Origin: GCA-2733415 sp964635575
Lineage (GTDB): Bacteria; Bacteroidota; Bacteroidia; Flavobacteriales; Flavobacteriaceae
Direction: 5' to 3'
Length of the DNA stretch: 16,482 bases
Assembly (NCBI GenBank): GCA_964635575.1
Contig: CAZWNY010000042.1
Span: 1-16,482 of the forward strand
Shown: one piece after another, positions 6,643 to 14,386 of the stretch
Position numbering within the stretch: the first letter of the stretch is position 1
Layout of the letters: each line of letters opens with the position of its first letter
The notes under the pieces: model-generated
Databases searched by the model: none
What the model was told of the DNA's origin: nothing
What the model saw: the letters and a program-made list of their open reading frames with translations, nothing else
Translations under genes and position numbers: made by a program

Positions 6643-7037
6643 ATTTATATTTTACAACTTTAGAAGAAAATAAATTAAATTGGAATTTTATAGGTATTAT
6701 GCTTGTTTAACTATTTTTATACGAATATATTATTTACAAGTTTAGGTAATAAAAAAAGTAACGTAATTTGCTATAAGATACTTAAACTTAATGCAAATCA
6801 TGCTACTATATTTTTTAATTTCTAAAGCATAAATGTTAATTCTGTAACACTTCAACTTGCATGGTTTTCAGCTTCATTATGTGTATTGCTTTAGAGTAGT
6901 TTAAAATAAATTTTATTGTTGTTTTTTTTGGTTGTAAATCATTATTTTTTAAAGATTTTTTAGTGTAAATTTTTGGCATACAATGTTTTATTTTTGGTTA
7001 TACAAAATAATAACGCAAAAAAAATAAAGTTATTGTA
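6643..7037. other. AT-rich intergenic region between the sigma-factor gene and tatA
   Basis: About 395 bases lie between the end of the sigma-factor gene and the tatA promoter area. I see no convincing ORF on either strand; the plus-strand reading frame at 6973-7248 is a shadow that runs into the sigma gene. A weak 6-bp stem (AATAAC at 7009-7014 with GTTATT at 7029-7034) lies just after the sigma stop, but it lacks a T-tract in the right place. No RNA gene was recognised. Confidence 0.5.
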
Positions 7038-7624
7038 CTACTCGGTTAAAATAATATTTCGTTCAGTTATTAAACGCCTTAAATTCATAATAGCATATCG
7101 CATTCTTCCTAATGCTGTATTTATACTTACATTGGTGTTTTCTGCTATTTCTTTAAAACTCATATCTTTATATAAACGCATTATAACTACTTCTTTTTGG
7201 TCTTCCGACAATTCATCTAACAGGTTTCGAACATCTAATACTATTTGATTTGAAATTAGTTCATTTTCTGCATTTTTAGTGGTATCACTAATTAAACAGA
7301 AAATATCAAAATCGGGGTTTTTACTTTCAAATTTAGGCATTCTATTGCTTTTTCTAAAATAGTCGATTACTAAATTATGTGCAATACGCATTACCCAAGG
7401 TAAAAATTTTCCTTCTTCATTATATTTTCCTCTTTTTAAAGTATTTATTACCTTTATAAAGGTATCTTGAAAAATATCTTCGGTTAAATCACGGTCATAG
7501 ACTTTAGAGTATATAAAATTATATATCCTACCTTTATGTTTTAGTATTAAAATTTCTAAGCATTTTTCGTTTCCGTTAATATAGTTTTTAACCAATACGG
7601 CGTCTAGGNNNNNNNNNNNNNCAT
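7038..7624 (-). CDS. RNA polymerase sigma factor, sigma-70 family (ECF type), N-terminus interrupted by an assembly gap
   Basis: Visible residues cover sigma regions 2 and 4. Region 2 includes IYNFIYSKVYDRDLTEDIFQ, then FIKVINTLKRG and FLPWVMRIAHNLVIDYFRK. Region 4 runs from LLDELSEDQKEVVIMRLY through MSFKEIAENTNVSINTALGR, the helix-turn-helix that reads the -33 element. The first in-frame start after the gap would be a TTG at 7595. However, coding continues upstream as L-D-A-V-L-V-K-N-Y-I-N-G-N-E straight into the Ns. Beyond the Ns an ATG stands at 7624-7622. I therefore take the gene to start there. With exactly 13 Ns the two sides are out of frame; a true gap of 11 or 14 bases would join them. 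The family is common next to uvrA in Flavobacteriaceae (recalled). No anti-sigma gene is adjacent, so control of its activity is not visible. Confidence 0.88.
7609..7621. other. Assembly gap (13 Ns)
   Basis: Thirteen undetermined bases lie inside the 5' end of the sigma-factor gene. Its presence shows a draft or scaffolded sequence, which lowers confidence in apparent single-base frameshifts elsewhere in the window. Confidence 0.98.
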
Positions 7625-7977
7625 TACTTTGGGCTAGTTTAAATAATCAATAACCTAAAAAATCAGGTATTCATTTTTAAGTTATTCTTATAAGTAATGT
7701 TGCTTTATAAAGTAATTATTTTAGTGTTAATGGGCTTCAAATATATAAAAACTTATTGTGTTTTACAATACATTTTGATTAACTTTAACAATTCACTAGT
7801 TTTTTAAGGCTGTTTTCTAGTGTTTTATCTCTTTTTTTTAATCGTTTTTTATAAATTGACAACACTATAGCATCATCATACTACAAATATTTTTCTGAAT
7901 TAAGACTTTATCTTTTTCTACATTACAAAGATTTTTGTGTAATTTAGCGGGTTTATTATCATTTTTAAAACAGAACA
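7625..7977. other. Divergent intergenic region between the sigma-factor gene and uvrA
   Basis: The 353-base spacer carries promoters for both genes. On the minus strand a good -33/-7 pair for the sigma gene is present (7738-7768). For uvrA only a degenerate -7-like word, TAATTTAG at 7940-7947, was seen. No SOS-type inverted repeat or other operator was recognised, and no ORF or RNA gene. Confidence 0.55.
7738..7768 (-). promoter_or_regulatory. Putative Bacteroidota-type promoter (-33 TTG, -7 TATATTTG) of the sigma-factor gene
   Basis: On the minus strand TTG (7768-7766) is followed after 20 bases by TATATTTG (7745-7738). Both elements and the spacing match the TTG-N19-TAnnTTTG pattern of Bacteroidota primary sigma promoters. 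It is the only pair in this window with both halves well placed. The untranslated leader would be about 105-110 bases if translation starts at 7624. Confidence 0.5.
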
Positions 7978-10758
7978 ATGTCTGCAATAGATCTTTCTAA
8001 AATAGATCCTAAAAACAATATTATTATTAAAGGTGCAAAATTGCACAATCTAAAAAATATTGATGTCGTAATACCTCGTAATAAATTAGTAGTTATTACT
8101 GGTTTATCGGGTTCAGGAAAATCATCTTTAGCTTTTGATACTTTATATGCAGAAGGACAAAGGCGTTATGTAGAAAGCTTATCATCATACGCTCGTCAAT
8201 TTTTAGGACGTTTAAACAAACCTAAAGTAGATTATATAAAAGGTATTGCTCCTGCAATTGCAATTGAGCAAAAAGTAAACTCAACCAACCCAAGAAGCAC
8301 TGTTGGCACCACTACCGAAATTTACGATTACATAAAGCTATTATACGCACGCATTGGCGTTACCTATTCACCTGTTTCTGGTAAAAAAGTAAAAAAACAT
8401 AAGGTATCTGATGTTATTGATGTTGTTAAAAATTTAAACGAACGTACCAAACTGTTGCTATTATCTCCTATTTTAGTTGAAAAAGGACGCACTTTAACAA
8501 AAAAAATACACGTACTACAACAACAAGGGTTTGCTCGTATAAAAGTAGCCGATAAAGTGATACGGATTGAAGATTTTACAACAACTAAGAAAGAAGTATT
8601 TTTAGTTATTGACCGTATTATTGTAAAACATAATGACGATTTTTATAATCGTTTAGCAGATGCTATACAGGTTGGTTTTTACGAAGGAAAAGGAACTTGT
8701 ATTTTAGAAAATTTAACAACCAATAAACAAACTATTTTTAGTAATAAATTTGAGTTAGACGGAATTACTTTTTTAGAACCCAATACACATTTATTTAGCT
8801 TTAACAATCCGTATGGAGCTTGCCCAACTTGTGAAGGCTATGGTACTATTATTGGTATTGATGAGGATTTGGTAATACCTAACACCTCTTTGTCTATTTT
8901 TGACAATGCAGTATTTGCTTGGAAAGGCGAAAGTATGAGTTGGTATAAGAATGAGCTTATAAACAGTGCTTATAAATTTAATTTCCCAATACATAAACCT
9001 TATTTTAAACTTTCTGAAACCGAAAAAAAAATACTTTGGGAAGGGAATTCTTATTTTACAGGAATACATGCTTTTTTTAAAGAATTAGAAGAAAAAAAAT
9101 ATAAAATACAAAACCGAGTAATGCTTTCTCGGTATCGAGGAAAAACAAAATGTCATAACTGTAATGGTAAACGATTGCGAACCGAAGCCAATTATGTAAC
9201 CATAAACAAAACCGCTATATCTGAATTGGTAGAATTGTCAATATCCGAATTATCAATATTTTTTAAAAAATTAAAACTCAATACATACGAAAATCAAATC
9301 GCCAAACGATTACTAAAAGAAATCAATACTCGACTAGAGTTTTTAGAAAACGTAGGGCTAAATTACCTAACCTTAAACCGAAAATCAAACACATTGTCTG
9401 GCGGAGAAAGTCAACGTATTAATTTGGCAACCTCTTTAGGAAGCAGTTTAGTCGGGTCTATGTATATTTTAGATGAACCCAGTATTGGTTTGCACCCCAA
9501 AGATTCTGAAAAATTAATAACCGTATTAAAATCGTTACGAGACTTAGGAAACACGGTAATTGTAGTGGAACATGATGAAGATATTATGAAAGCTGCCGAT
9601 GAAATTATTGATATTGGTCCGGAAGCGGGTACTTTTGGCGGCGAAGTTGTAGCAACAGGAAATTACAAGGCATTGTTAAAATCCGATTCCTTAACCGCAA
9701 AATATTTAAACGAACAATTAAAAATAAAAGTTCCTAAAATACGCCGAACATCAACACATAAAATTGAAATTATTGGCGCACGAGAAAATAATTTAAAAAA
9801 TATAGATGTTACTTTTCCGTTAAATATGCTTACCGTAATTACAGGGGTTTCAGGCAGTGGAAAAAGCACATTAGTAGGTAACATATTATACCCTGCGTTA
9901 CATAAGGCTTTAGGCGGATACGGAAAAAAAATAGGAGAATTTACCAAAATAACAGGAAACTACAAACACATAAAATCTATTGAGTTTGTAAATCAAAACC
10001 CCATCGGACGTTCATCTCGCTCAAACCCCGTAACCTACATAAAAGCCTATGACGACATACGTGCATTGTATGCAACAGAAAAACTATCTACCATTAGACA
10101 TTACCAACCCAAACATTTTAGTTTTAATGTAGATGGCGGACGTTGTGAAGTTTGTAAAGGCGAAGGTGAGGTTACCATAGAAATGCAATTTATGGCAGAT
10201 GTACATTTAGAGTGCGAAAGCTGTAAAGGAAAACGATTTAAAAAAGAAGTTTTAGAAGTTAAATTTAATGAAAAATCAATATACGACATTTTAACCTTGA
10301 CTATTGATGAAGCTCTAGCGTTTTTTATTACACACAATCAAACTAAAATTAGCACCAAACTACAACCACTGCAAGACGTTGGCTTAGGATATGTTCAATT
10401 AGGGCAAAGTAGCGCAACATTATCAGGCGGAGAAGCCCAACGCATCAAACTAGCTTCGTTTTTAGTAAAAGGAAAAACTAAAGATAAAATATTATTTATT
10501 TTTGATGAGCCTACAACTGGGTTACACTTTCATGACATACAAAAACTATTAAAATCCTTCACAGCTTTAATTAAAACAGGACATTCTATTCTTGTAATTG
10601 AGCATAATTTAGAGCTAATAAAATGTGCCGATTATATTATCGACTTAGGTGTTAGCGGTGGTAGTTTAGGTGGCGAACTCATATTTCAAGGAACTCCAGA
10701 AGATTTAATTAAAAATAAAAAATCGGTTACTGCTACTTATTTAATAGCCAAATTATAA
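7978..10758 (+). CDS. uvrA: Excinuclease ABC subunit A (UvrA)
   Basis: UvrA is the damage-recognition ATPase that loads UvrB in nucleotide excision repair. At 926 residues it is a full-length UvrA. Domain order is complete. First Walker A GLSGSGKSS is at 42-50, and first signature LSGGESQR at 473-480, followed by Walker B DEPSIGLH at 499. Second Walker A GVSGSGKST is at 623-631, second signature LSGGEAQR at 815-822, and DEPTTGLH at 843. Two CXXC pairs lie in the first half (Cys282/285, Cys392/395) and two in the second (Cys723/726, Cys746/749), forming the structural zinc modules. ATG at 7978 is chosen because the conserved HNLKNIDVVIPRNK block follows at the usual distance. No LexA-type operator was seen, and the gene is divergent from the sigma-factor gene. 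Some Bacteroidota carry two UvrA paralogues; I cannot tell which this is. Confidence 0.97.
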   Translation: MSAIDLSKIDPKNNIIIKGAKLHNLKNIDVVIPRNKLVVITGLSGSGKSSLAFDTLYAEGQRRYVESLSSYARQFLGRLNKPKVDYIKGIAPAIAIEQKVNSTNPRSTVGTTTEIYDYIKLLYARIGVTYSPVSGKKVKKHKVSDVIDVVKNLNERTKLLLLSPILVEKGRTLTKKIHVLQQQGFARIKVADKVIRIEDFTTTKKEVFLVIDRIIVKHNDDFYNRLADAIQVGFYEGKGTCILENLTTNKQTIFSNKFELDGITFLEPNTHLFSFNNPYGACPTCEGYGTIIGIDEDLVIPNTSLSIFDNAVFAWKGESMSWYKNELINSAYKFNFPIHKPYFKLSETEKKILWEGNSYFTGIHAFFKELEEKKYKIQNRVMLSRYRGKTKCHNCNGKRLRTEANYVTINKTAISELVELSISELSIFFKKLKLNTYENQIAKRLLKEINTRLEFLENVGLNYLTLNRKSNTLSGGESQRINLATSLGSSLVGSMYILDEPSIGLHPKDSEKLITVLKSLRDLGNTVIVVEHDEDIMKAADEIIDIGPEAGTFGGEVVATGNYKALLKSDSLTAKYLNEQLKIKVPKIRRTSTHKIEIIGARENNLKNIDVTFPLNMLTVITGVSGSGKSTLVGNILYPALHKALGGYGKKIGEFTKITGNYKHIKSIEFVNQNPIGRSSRSNPVTYIKAYDDIRALYATEKLSTIRHYQPKHFSFNVDGGRCEVCKGEGEVTIEMQFMADVHLECESCKGKRFKKEVLEVKFNEKSIYDILTLTIDEALAFFITHNQTKISTKLQPLQDVGLGYVQLGQSSATLSGGEAQRIKLASFLVKGKTKDKILFIFDEPTTGLHFHDIQKLLKSFTALIKTGHSILVIEHNLELIKCADYIIDLGVSGGSLGGELIFQGTPEDLIKNKKSVTATYLIAKL

Positions 10759-10811
10759 ACTTAAATAAATACTATAATTTAAAAAAAAATGTTTCTGTAC
10801 AAGAAAAAATT

Positions 10812-10921
10812 ATGGCTAAAATTATTTATTAACCAGAAAGGTTCAAAATTAATTGCAGAAAAATGGCTTTGACACACCAAGAACAACTGGTAAATTTGCA
10901 CAAAAAAAGGATGATTTATAA
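10812..10921 (+). pseudogene. Small gene downstream of uvrA disrupted by two apparent +1 frameshifts
   Basis: Three short coding-like pieces lie in line. From ATG 10812: MAKIIY then a stop. One base later: NQKGSKLIAEKWL in another frame, ending at TGA 10870-10872. One base later again: DTPRTTGKFAQKKDDL with TAA at 10919-10921. Dropping one T near 10830 and one T in CTTTGA (10867-10872) gives a continuous peptide of about 35 residues. Its composition, basic with a lysine/aspartate-rich end, looks like real protein rather than noise. The middle frame also opens from an ATG at 10789, so a 27-residue product or a single-frameshift version is possible. Both shifts fall in T runs, so sequence error is as likely as true decay. 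I cannot name the family. The stop sits inside the terminator hairpin, as expected for the last gene of a transcript. Confidence 0.45.
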
Positions 10922-10941
10922 AATAAATCATCCTTTTTTTT
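10902..10941. terminator. Bidirectional intrinsic terminator between uvrA and the DUF2853 gene
   Basis: GGATGATTTAT (10909-10919) pairs perfectly with ATAAATCATCC (10923-10933) across a 3-base loop. The stem is flanked by seven As on the left and eight Ts on the right. It works as a hairpin plus T-tract on both strands, which fits its position between the convergent uvrA side and the DUF2853 gene. Confidence 0.9.
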
Positions 10942-10975
10942 GTAATTAGCTATTTAATTTTTAAAAAAATAGTTT

Positions 10976-11317
10976 TTATTTGTAAACTGACTCTTTACGA
11001 AAATGTTTTGTTAGTAAATAATAAACTACTGCTCTATATTTGTTACGGTTAGAACGGCCGTATTTTTCCATTACTGCATCAATACCTTTATCTAAATCGG
11101 AATTATCTTTTAATCCTAATTTTTTAATTAAGAAGTTGTTTTTTACAGTTGCAAGTTCTTTTTCATCTGTTCCAGAAACTGTAGATGCATCTTTGTTGTA
11201 AATTGATGGGCCACAACCTATTGTTACTTTTGTTAACAAATCCATATCTGCTGTTACAGCACATTTATCTTTTAAATCTGCTACGTACTTTACGATTAAT
11301 TCATCTCTTTTACTCAT
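10976..11317 (-). CDS. DUF2853 family protein
   Basis: The 113-residue protein closely follows the DUF2853 pattern as I recall it. It starts MSKRDELIVKYVADLKDKC. LLTKVTIGCGPSIYN comes next at about 27-41, then ELATVKNNFLIKKLGL at about 74-89, and finally KYRAVVYYLLTKHF. It is soluble, small, mostly helical and cytosolic, with two conserved-looking cysteines. No enzymatic motif is evident and the family's function is unknown to me. It is a single-gene unit: a -7-like element lies 30 bases upstream, and the bidirectional terminator lies 35 bases beyond the stop. menD lies upstream on the same strand, 120 bases away, with that promoter in between. Confidence 0.88.
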   Translation of the reverse strand: MSKRDELIVKYVADLKDKCAVTADMDLLTKVTIGCGPSIYNKDASTVSGTDEKELATVKNNFLIKKLGLKDNSDLDKGIDAVMEKYGRSNRNKYRAVVYYLLTKHFRKESVYK

Positions 11318-11347
11318 AATTAATTAGTTTTTATTTTTATACTTTCC

Positions 11348-11373
11348 CAAATATAAGAAATATTATTTTACAA
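11348..11373 (-). promoter_or_regulatory. Putative promoter of the DUF2853 gene
   Basis: The minus strand reads TATATTTG at 11355-11348, an exact -7 match 30 bases before the ATG. A TTG at 11373-11371 is 15 bases further upstream, a little closer than the usual 17-21 spacing. This gives a leader of roughly 25 bases. Confidence 0.4.
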
Positions 11374-11437
11374 ATACTCGTGAAACAAAAATATTTGAAT
11401 TGACAAACCTAAAAAAATAATAGAATATGACTTTTAA

Positions 11438-13180
11438 TTACACATTTTTAAAATAATTTATTAAAACGGTGTCATTTATTAAACGTGGTGTACAAATTTC
11501 TAATAAACTGGGTTGTTTACTATCCTCAAAAAAAGTAGTTAACTCTTTTTTTAATGTATTATTGTTTTCTACTTTTTTATATATAAAACCATACATTTTA
11601 CATAAATGTGAAGCGTCTAAATTATGATTTGTTTCAAAATAAGTGCTAAAGTTTTCCGTTTTTTTATCGCCTGGTAAAATTCGGAAAATACCACCACCAC
11701 TATTGTTTATTAATATAATTCGGAAGTTTTTAGGTATGTAATTGTTCCATAATCCGTTAGAGTCATACAAAAAACTTAAATCGCCTGTAATTAATATGTT
11801 TTGTTTTAATGACACAGTCGCATTACCGATTGCTGTACTTGTGCTACCATCAATACCACTTGTACCTCTATTGCAATATTGAATAATGGTTTTATTTTGA
11901 TTGAATAATTGCACGTATCGTATAGTGCTACTATTGCTTAAATGCAAAACACTATTGTTTGGTAGTTTTTTTAAAATACTTTCAAATACTTGTAAATCGG
12001 AAAACGGAATATTTTGTAAATATTCTTGATGTTTTTGTGTTCTGTTTGTTTTTATAGTTAGCCAATCCTTTTGATAATTACTTTGCACTTCTTCCCTATT
12101 TTTTATTAATTGCTTTAAAAACATATTAGGTTTTAACTTAAAATGGTGGGTCAATTTAAAATAGGTATCCCATGCTCTACTTGTACTTACATGGTAATGC
12201 GCTTTGGGTTTATAGGTGCGTAAAAATTGTTTTATTTTTTTAGAAACTACCATTCCTCCAAAGGTTAACAATACGTCAGGTTGTAATATTTTACGTTCAG
12301 GCAATGTTAATGGCGCTATTATTTTATCGATACTTCCCAAAAAACTAGGATGGTGTATGTTTGATGTGCTTTCGGTTAATACTATTGTAGTTGTGCTTTC
12401 GGTTAAAAAATTAAGGTGTTTTTCGGTAATGCTATTCGGAGATAAAACACCTACTAAAACCATCCGTTTTTCAGATGTGTTCCATAACTTTAAAAAATCA
12501 TTAAAAGCGTTATTATTAATCGTATAATTTTCTGATTTAGATTCAATTAATTGTATTTTTTCTGTAAATTTTTCTTGAACTTCATAAAGCGGTTCTGCAA
12601 ATGGCACATTTATATGTACAGGACCTTTTTTGGTAAGCGCAATATTTAATACGGCATTTATTTCTTGCTGATTTGCAGTTGCTCTATCTTTATTTAAGTG
12701 TACTAATTTGTCTAAAAAAAAACTTGATATGTATTTTTTTATTGAAAATCGTTTTTCATTATCGTTTAAGTCTTGTTTTAAATTAGCGGAATATAAAACA
12801 TGGTTTTTAAATACGTTTTCTTGATTTATTGTTTGTCCATCTCCAACATCTATTAAGTGCTTAGGCCTATCTGCCGAAATAATTATTAAAGGAATATTAC
12901 TATAAAAGGCTTCAGCAACTGCTGGGTAATAGTTTAACAATGCCGATCCTGATGTGCAAACTACTGCAACGGGTTTTTGTAATTGTTGTGCAATTCCCAA
13001 TGCAAAAAAACCTGCACATCGTTCATCTACAATGCTGTATGTTTTAGTATTTGGATGTTCCGAAAAACCTTGTATTAGTGGTGCGTTTCTACTTCCTGGG
13101 GAAATTACTATATGATGTATTTTTTTAGCATTACATATTTGTATAATTTGCTGTGCTAAAGGAGTTTTAGGATATTTCAT
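11438..13180 (-). CDS. menD: 2-succinyl-5-enolpyruvyl-6-hydroxy-3-cyclohexene-1-carboxylate synthase (MenD)
   Basis: MenD is a thiamine-diphosphate enzyme that joins 2-oxoglutarate to isochorismate in menaquinone synthesis. The length of 580 residues is normal. The N-terminal pyrimidine-binding domain has SPGSRNAPL at 27-35 and DERCAGFFALG at 52-62, with Glu53 as the expected cofactor-activating glutamate. CTSGSALLNYYPAVAEA and LIIISADRP follow, both typical of MenD. The diphosphate/metal motif is GDLSFLYD at 466-473, with the paired asparagines NNSGGGIF at 492-499. GTSGIDGSTSTAIG precedes it. The other men genes are not in this window. It lies 52 bases downstream of the membrane acyltransferase on the same strand, so co-transcription is possible. 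No clear -7 element was seen in the gap. Confidence 0.97.
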   Translation of the reverse strand: MKYPKTPLAQQIIQICNAKKIHHIVISPGSRNAPLIQGFSEHPNTKTYSIVDERCAGFFALGIAQQLQKPVAVVCTSGSALLNYYPAVAEAFYSNIPLIIISADRPKHLIDVGDGQTINQENVFKNHVLYSANLKQDLNDNEKRFSIKKYISSFFLDKLVHLNKDRATANQQEINAVLNIALTKKGPVHINVPFAEPLYEVQEKFTEKIQLIESKSENYTINNNAFNDFLKLWNTSEKRMVLVGVLSPNSITEKHLNFLTESTTTIVLTESTSNIHHPSFLGSIDKIIAPLTLPERKILQPDVLLTFGGMVVSKKIKQFLRTYKPKAHYHVSTSRAWDTYFKLTHHFKLKPNMFLKQLIKNREEVQSNYQKDWLTIKTNRTQKHQEYLQNIPFSDLQVFESILKKLPNNSVLHLSNSSTIRYVQLFNQNKTIIQYCNRGTSGIDGSTSTAIGNATVSLKQNILITGDLSFLYDSNGLWNNYIPKNFRIILINNSGGGIFRILPGDKKTENFSTYFETNHNLDASHLCKMYGFIYKKVENNNTLKKELTTFFEDSKQPSLLEICTPRLINDTVLINYFKNV

Positions 13181-13232
13181 TTTACTTTTTTATTGCAAAA
13201 CGTAAAGATACAAAAAGTAATTTTGCTATTTA

Positions 13233-14291
13233 TTAAGCATCTTTAAAACTACGTGTTTGAGTTTTAATAAAATTATGTATTTGGTGTAAAAAATTTGTAA
13301 TAAACTGATTTGCAATATCTTTATATTTTAACACTAAACTAGTGGTTATTATCATAAAAATTAATGCACCTAATAATGCTTCTGTTAGTGTTAATGTATT
13401 GTGTAGCCAACGCACTAAACCTGTATTAAACCAGCTTCCGTATAGTATAATATGATGTACAATGTAAACTGACAAGGTTACTTCTCCTATTTTTATAAAA
13501 ATAGGGTGTTGTATTAAATTACGTGCATATACAACTATTGTAAATAGCAATAAAACATCGCCTAAACGAGCAAATAAATAATTGTATTCTCCCGAAATTA
13601 TAAATATTGACTGTTGGGTTATTTCATTTAAATAAAACAATACAGGGCTTGATAGGTACATTAAAAACAAACCTGAAGTCCCTAAACACATAGGCATTAC
13701 TGTGTAAAAGTTTTTATAGTTTTTATGTTTTATATACTGAACAGCTAAAAACCCTCCAATAGTTACATAGCCAAACCAAGGAAAAATGGTGAAAATTGCT
13801 CCGTTTGCATTGGTTAAATAATGTGTTATTATTTGTGGTAAATACGGAATAAAAATTCCGTTATAACTCCGTTCAAATAAAAAAGAAAGTAGTGTAATTA
13901 GCAATAGTGCTTCGCCAAGTATTTTGTACTGTTGTAGTGCTATATATAATATGCTCAGTAGTATTATTGATACTCCAATAATATGCAACACATCTGTATA
14001 AAAATAAGCGGCATGAATTTGCCCAACCAATATACCTGCAATACCTAAACGTAATAAATAACCCCAACCAATTAATTTTAAACCTCGTATAATTCCACTT
14101 TTTATTCGTGGATTATTCCAACCTTTTTTTTTATTTTTTAGCACTAAAAACAAAAAAATAAATCCGGTTACTGTAAAAAACACAGGTGCGGTTATTCCTC
14201 TAAAATATTCCCATATTTGATAGGTTGTATTAGATTCATTTTTATACTCATTACTCAGTAAACTGCTAATAAAATGCCCTTGAAGCATCAT
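13233..14291 (-). CDS. Multi-pass membrane acyltransferase-like protein (HGSNAT_cat / DUF1624-like), start uncertain
   Basis: At least 352 residues with about nine or ten predicted membrane helices. WEYFRGITAPVFFTVTGFIF near the start and VTLSVYIVHHIILYGSWF near the end resemble the heparan-alpha-glucosaminide N-acetyltransferase / DUF1624 group. That group moves acyl groups across or at the membrane; the substrate here is unknown. The ATG at 14291 is the first canonical start, but conserved sequence continues in frame upstream: R-L-I-Y-I-D-A-L-R-S-F-A-I-L precedes MMLQGH. This is the signature N-terminus of the family ('R...iD.lRg.ai..M...H'), so the real protein probably begins around 14351. 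The open frame reaches back to 14369, yet contains no ATG, GTG or TTG. ATA at 14351-14349 is a candidate start. It lies about 95 bases downstream of the ABC-F gene on the same strand. Confidence 0.82.
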   Translation of the reverse strand: MMLQGHFISSLLSNEYKNESNTTYQIWEYFRGITAPVFFTVTGFIFLFLVLKNKKKGWNNPRIKSGIIRGLKLIGWGYLLRLGIAGILVGQIHAAYFYTDVLHIIGVSIILLSILYIALQQYKILGEALLLITLLSFLFERSYNGIFIPYLPQIITHYLTNANGAIFTIFPWFGYVTIGGFLAVQYIKHKNYKNFYTVMPMCLGTSGLFLMYLSSPVLFYLNEITQQSIFIISGEYNYLFARLGDVLLLFTIVVYARNLIQHPIFIKIGEVTLSVYIVHHIILYGSWFNTGLVRWLHNTLTLTEALLGALIFMIITTSLVLKYKDIANQFITNFLHQIHNFIKTQTRSFKDA

Positions 14292-14386
14292 TAAAATAGC
14301 AAATGAACGTAATGCGTCTATATAAATTAATCGAGTATGTTTTTTTTGTATTGAGATATTTTTTCGATTTTAAAACCTAAAATTAT

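Noticed and set aside
7009..7034. Hairpin AATAAC/GTTATT after the sigma-factor stop as a terminator
   Set aside because: Only 6 bp with a 14-base loop, and the T run is in the loop rather than after the stem on the minus strand.
8791..10337. Minus-strand reading frames inside uvrA
   Set aside because: All lie antisense to well-conserved uvrA motifs and show no coding features of their own.
10860..10875. Programmed +1 frameshift in the small gene after uvrA
   Set aside because: No slippery codon arrangement or stimulating structure is evident, and two shifts would be required. Sequence error or decay is simpler.
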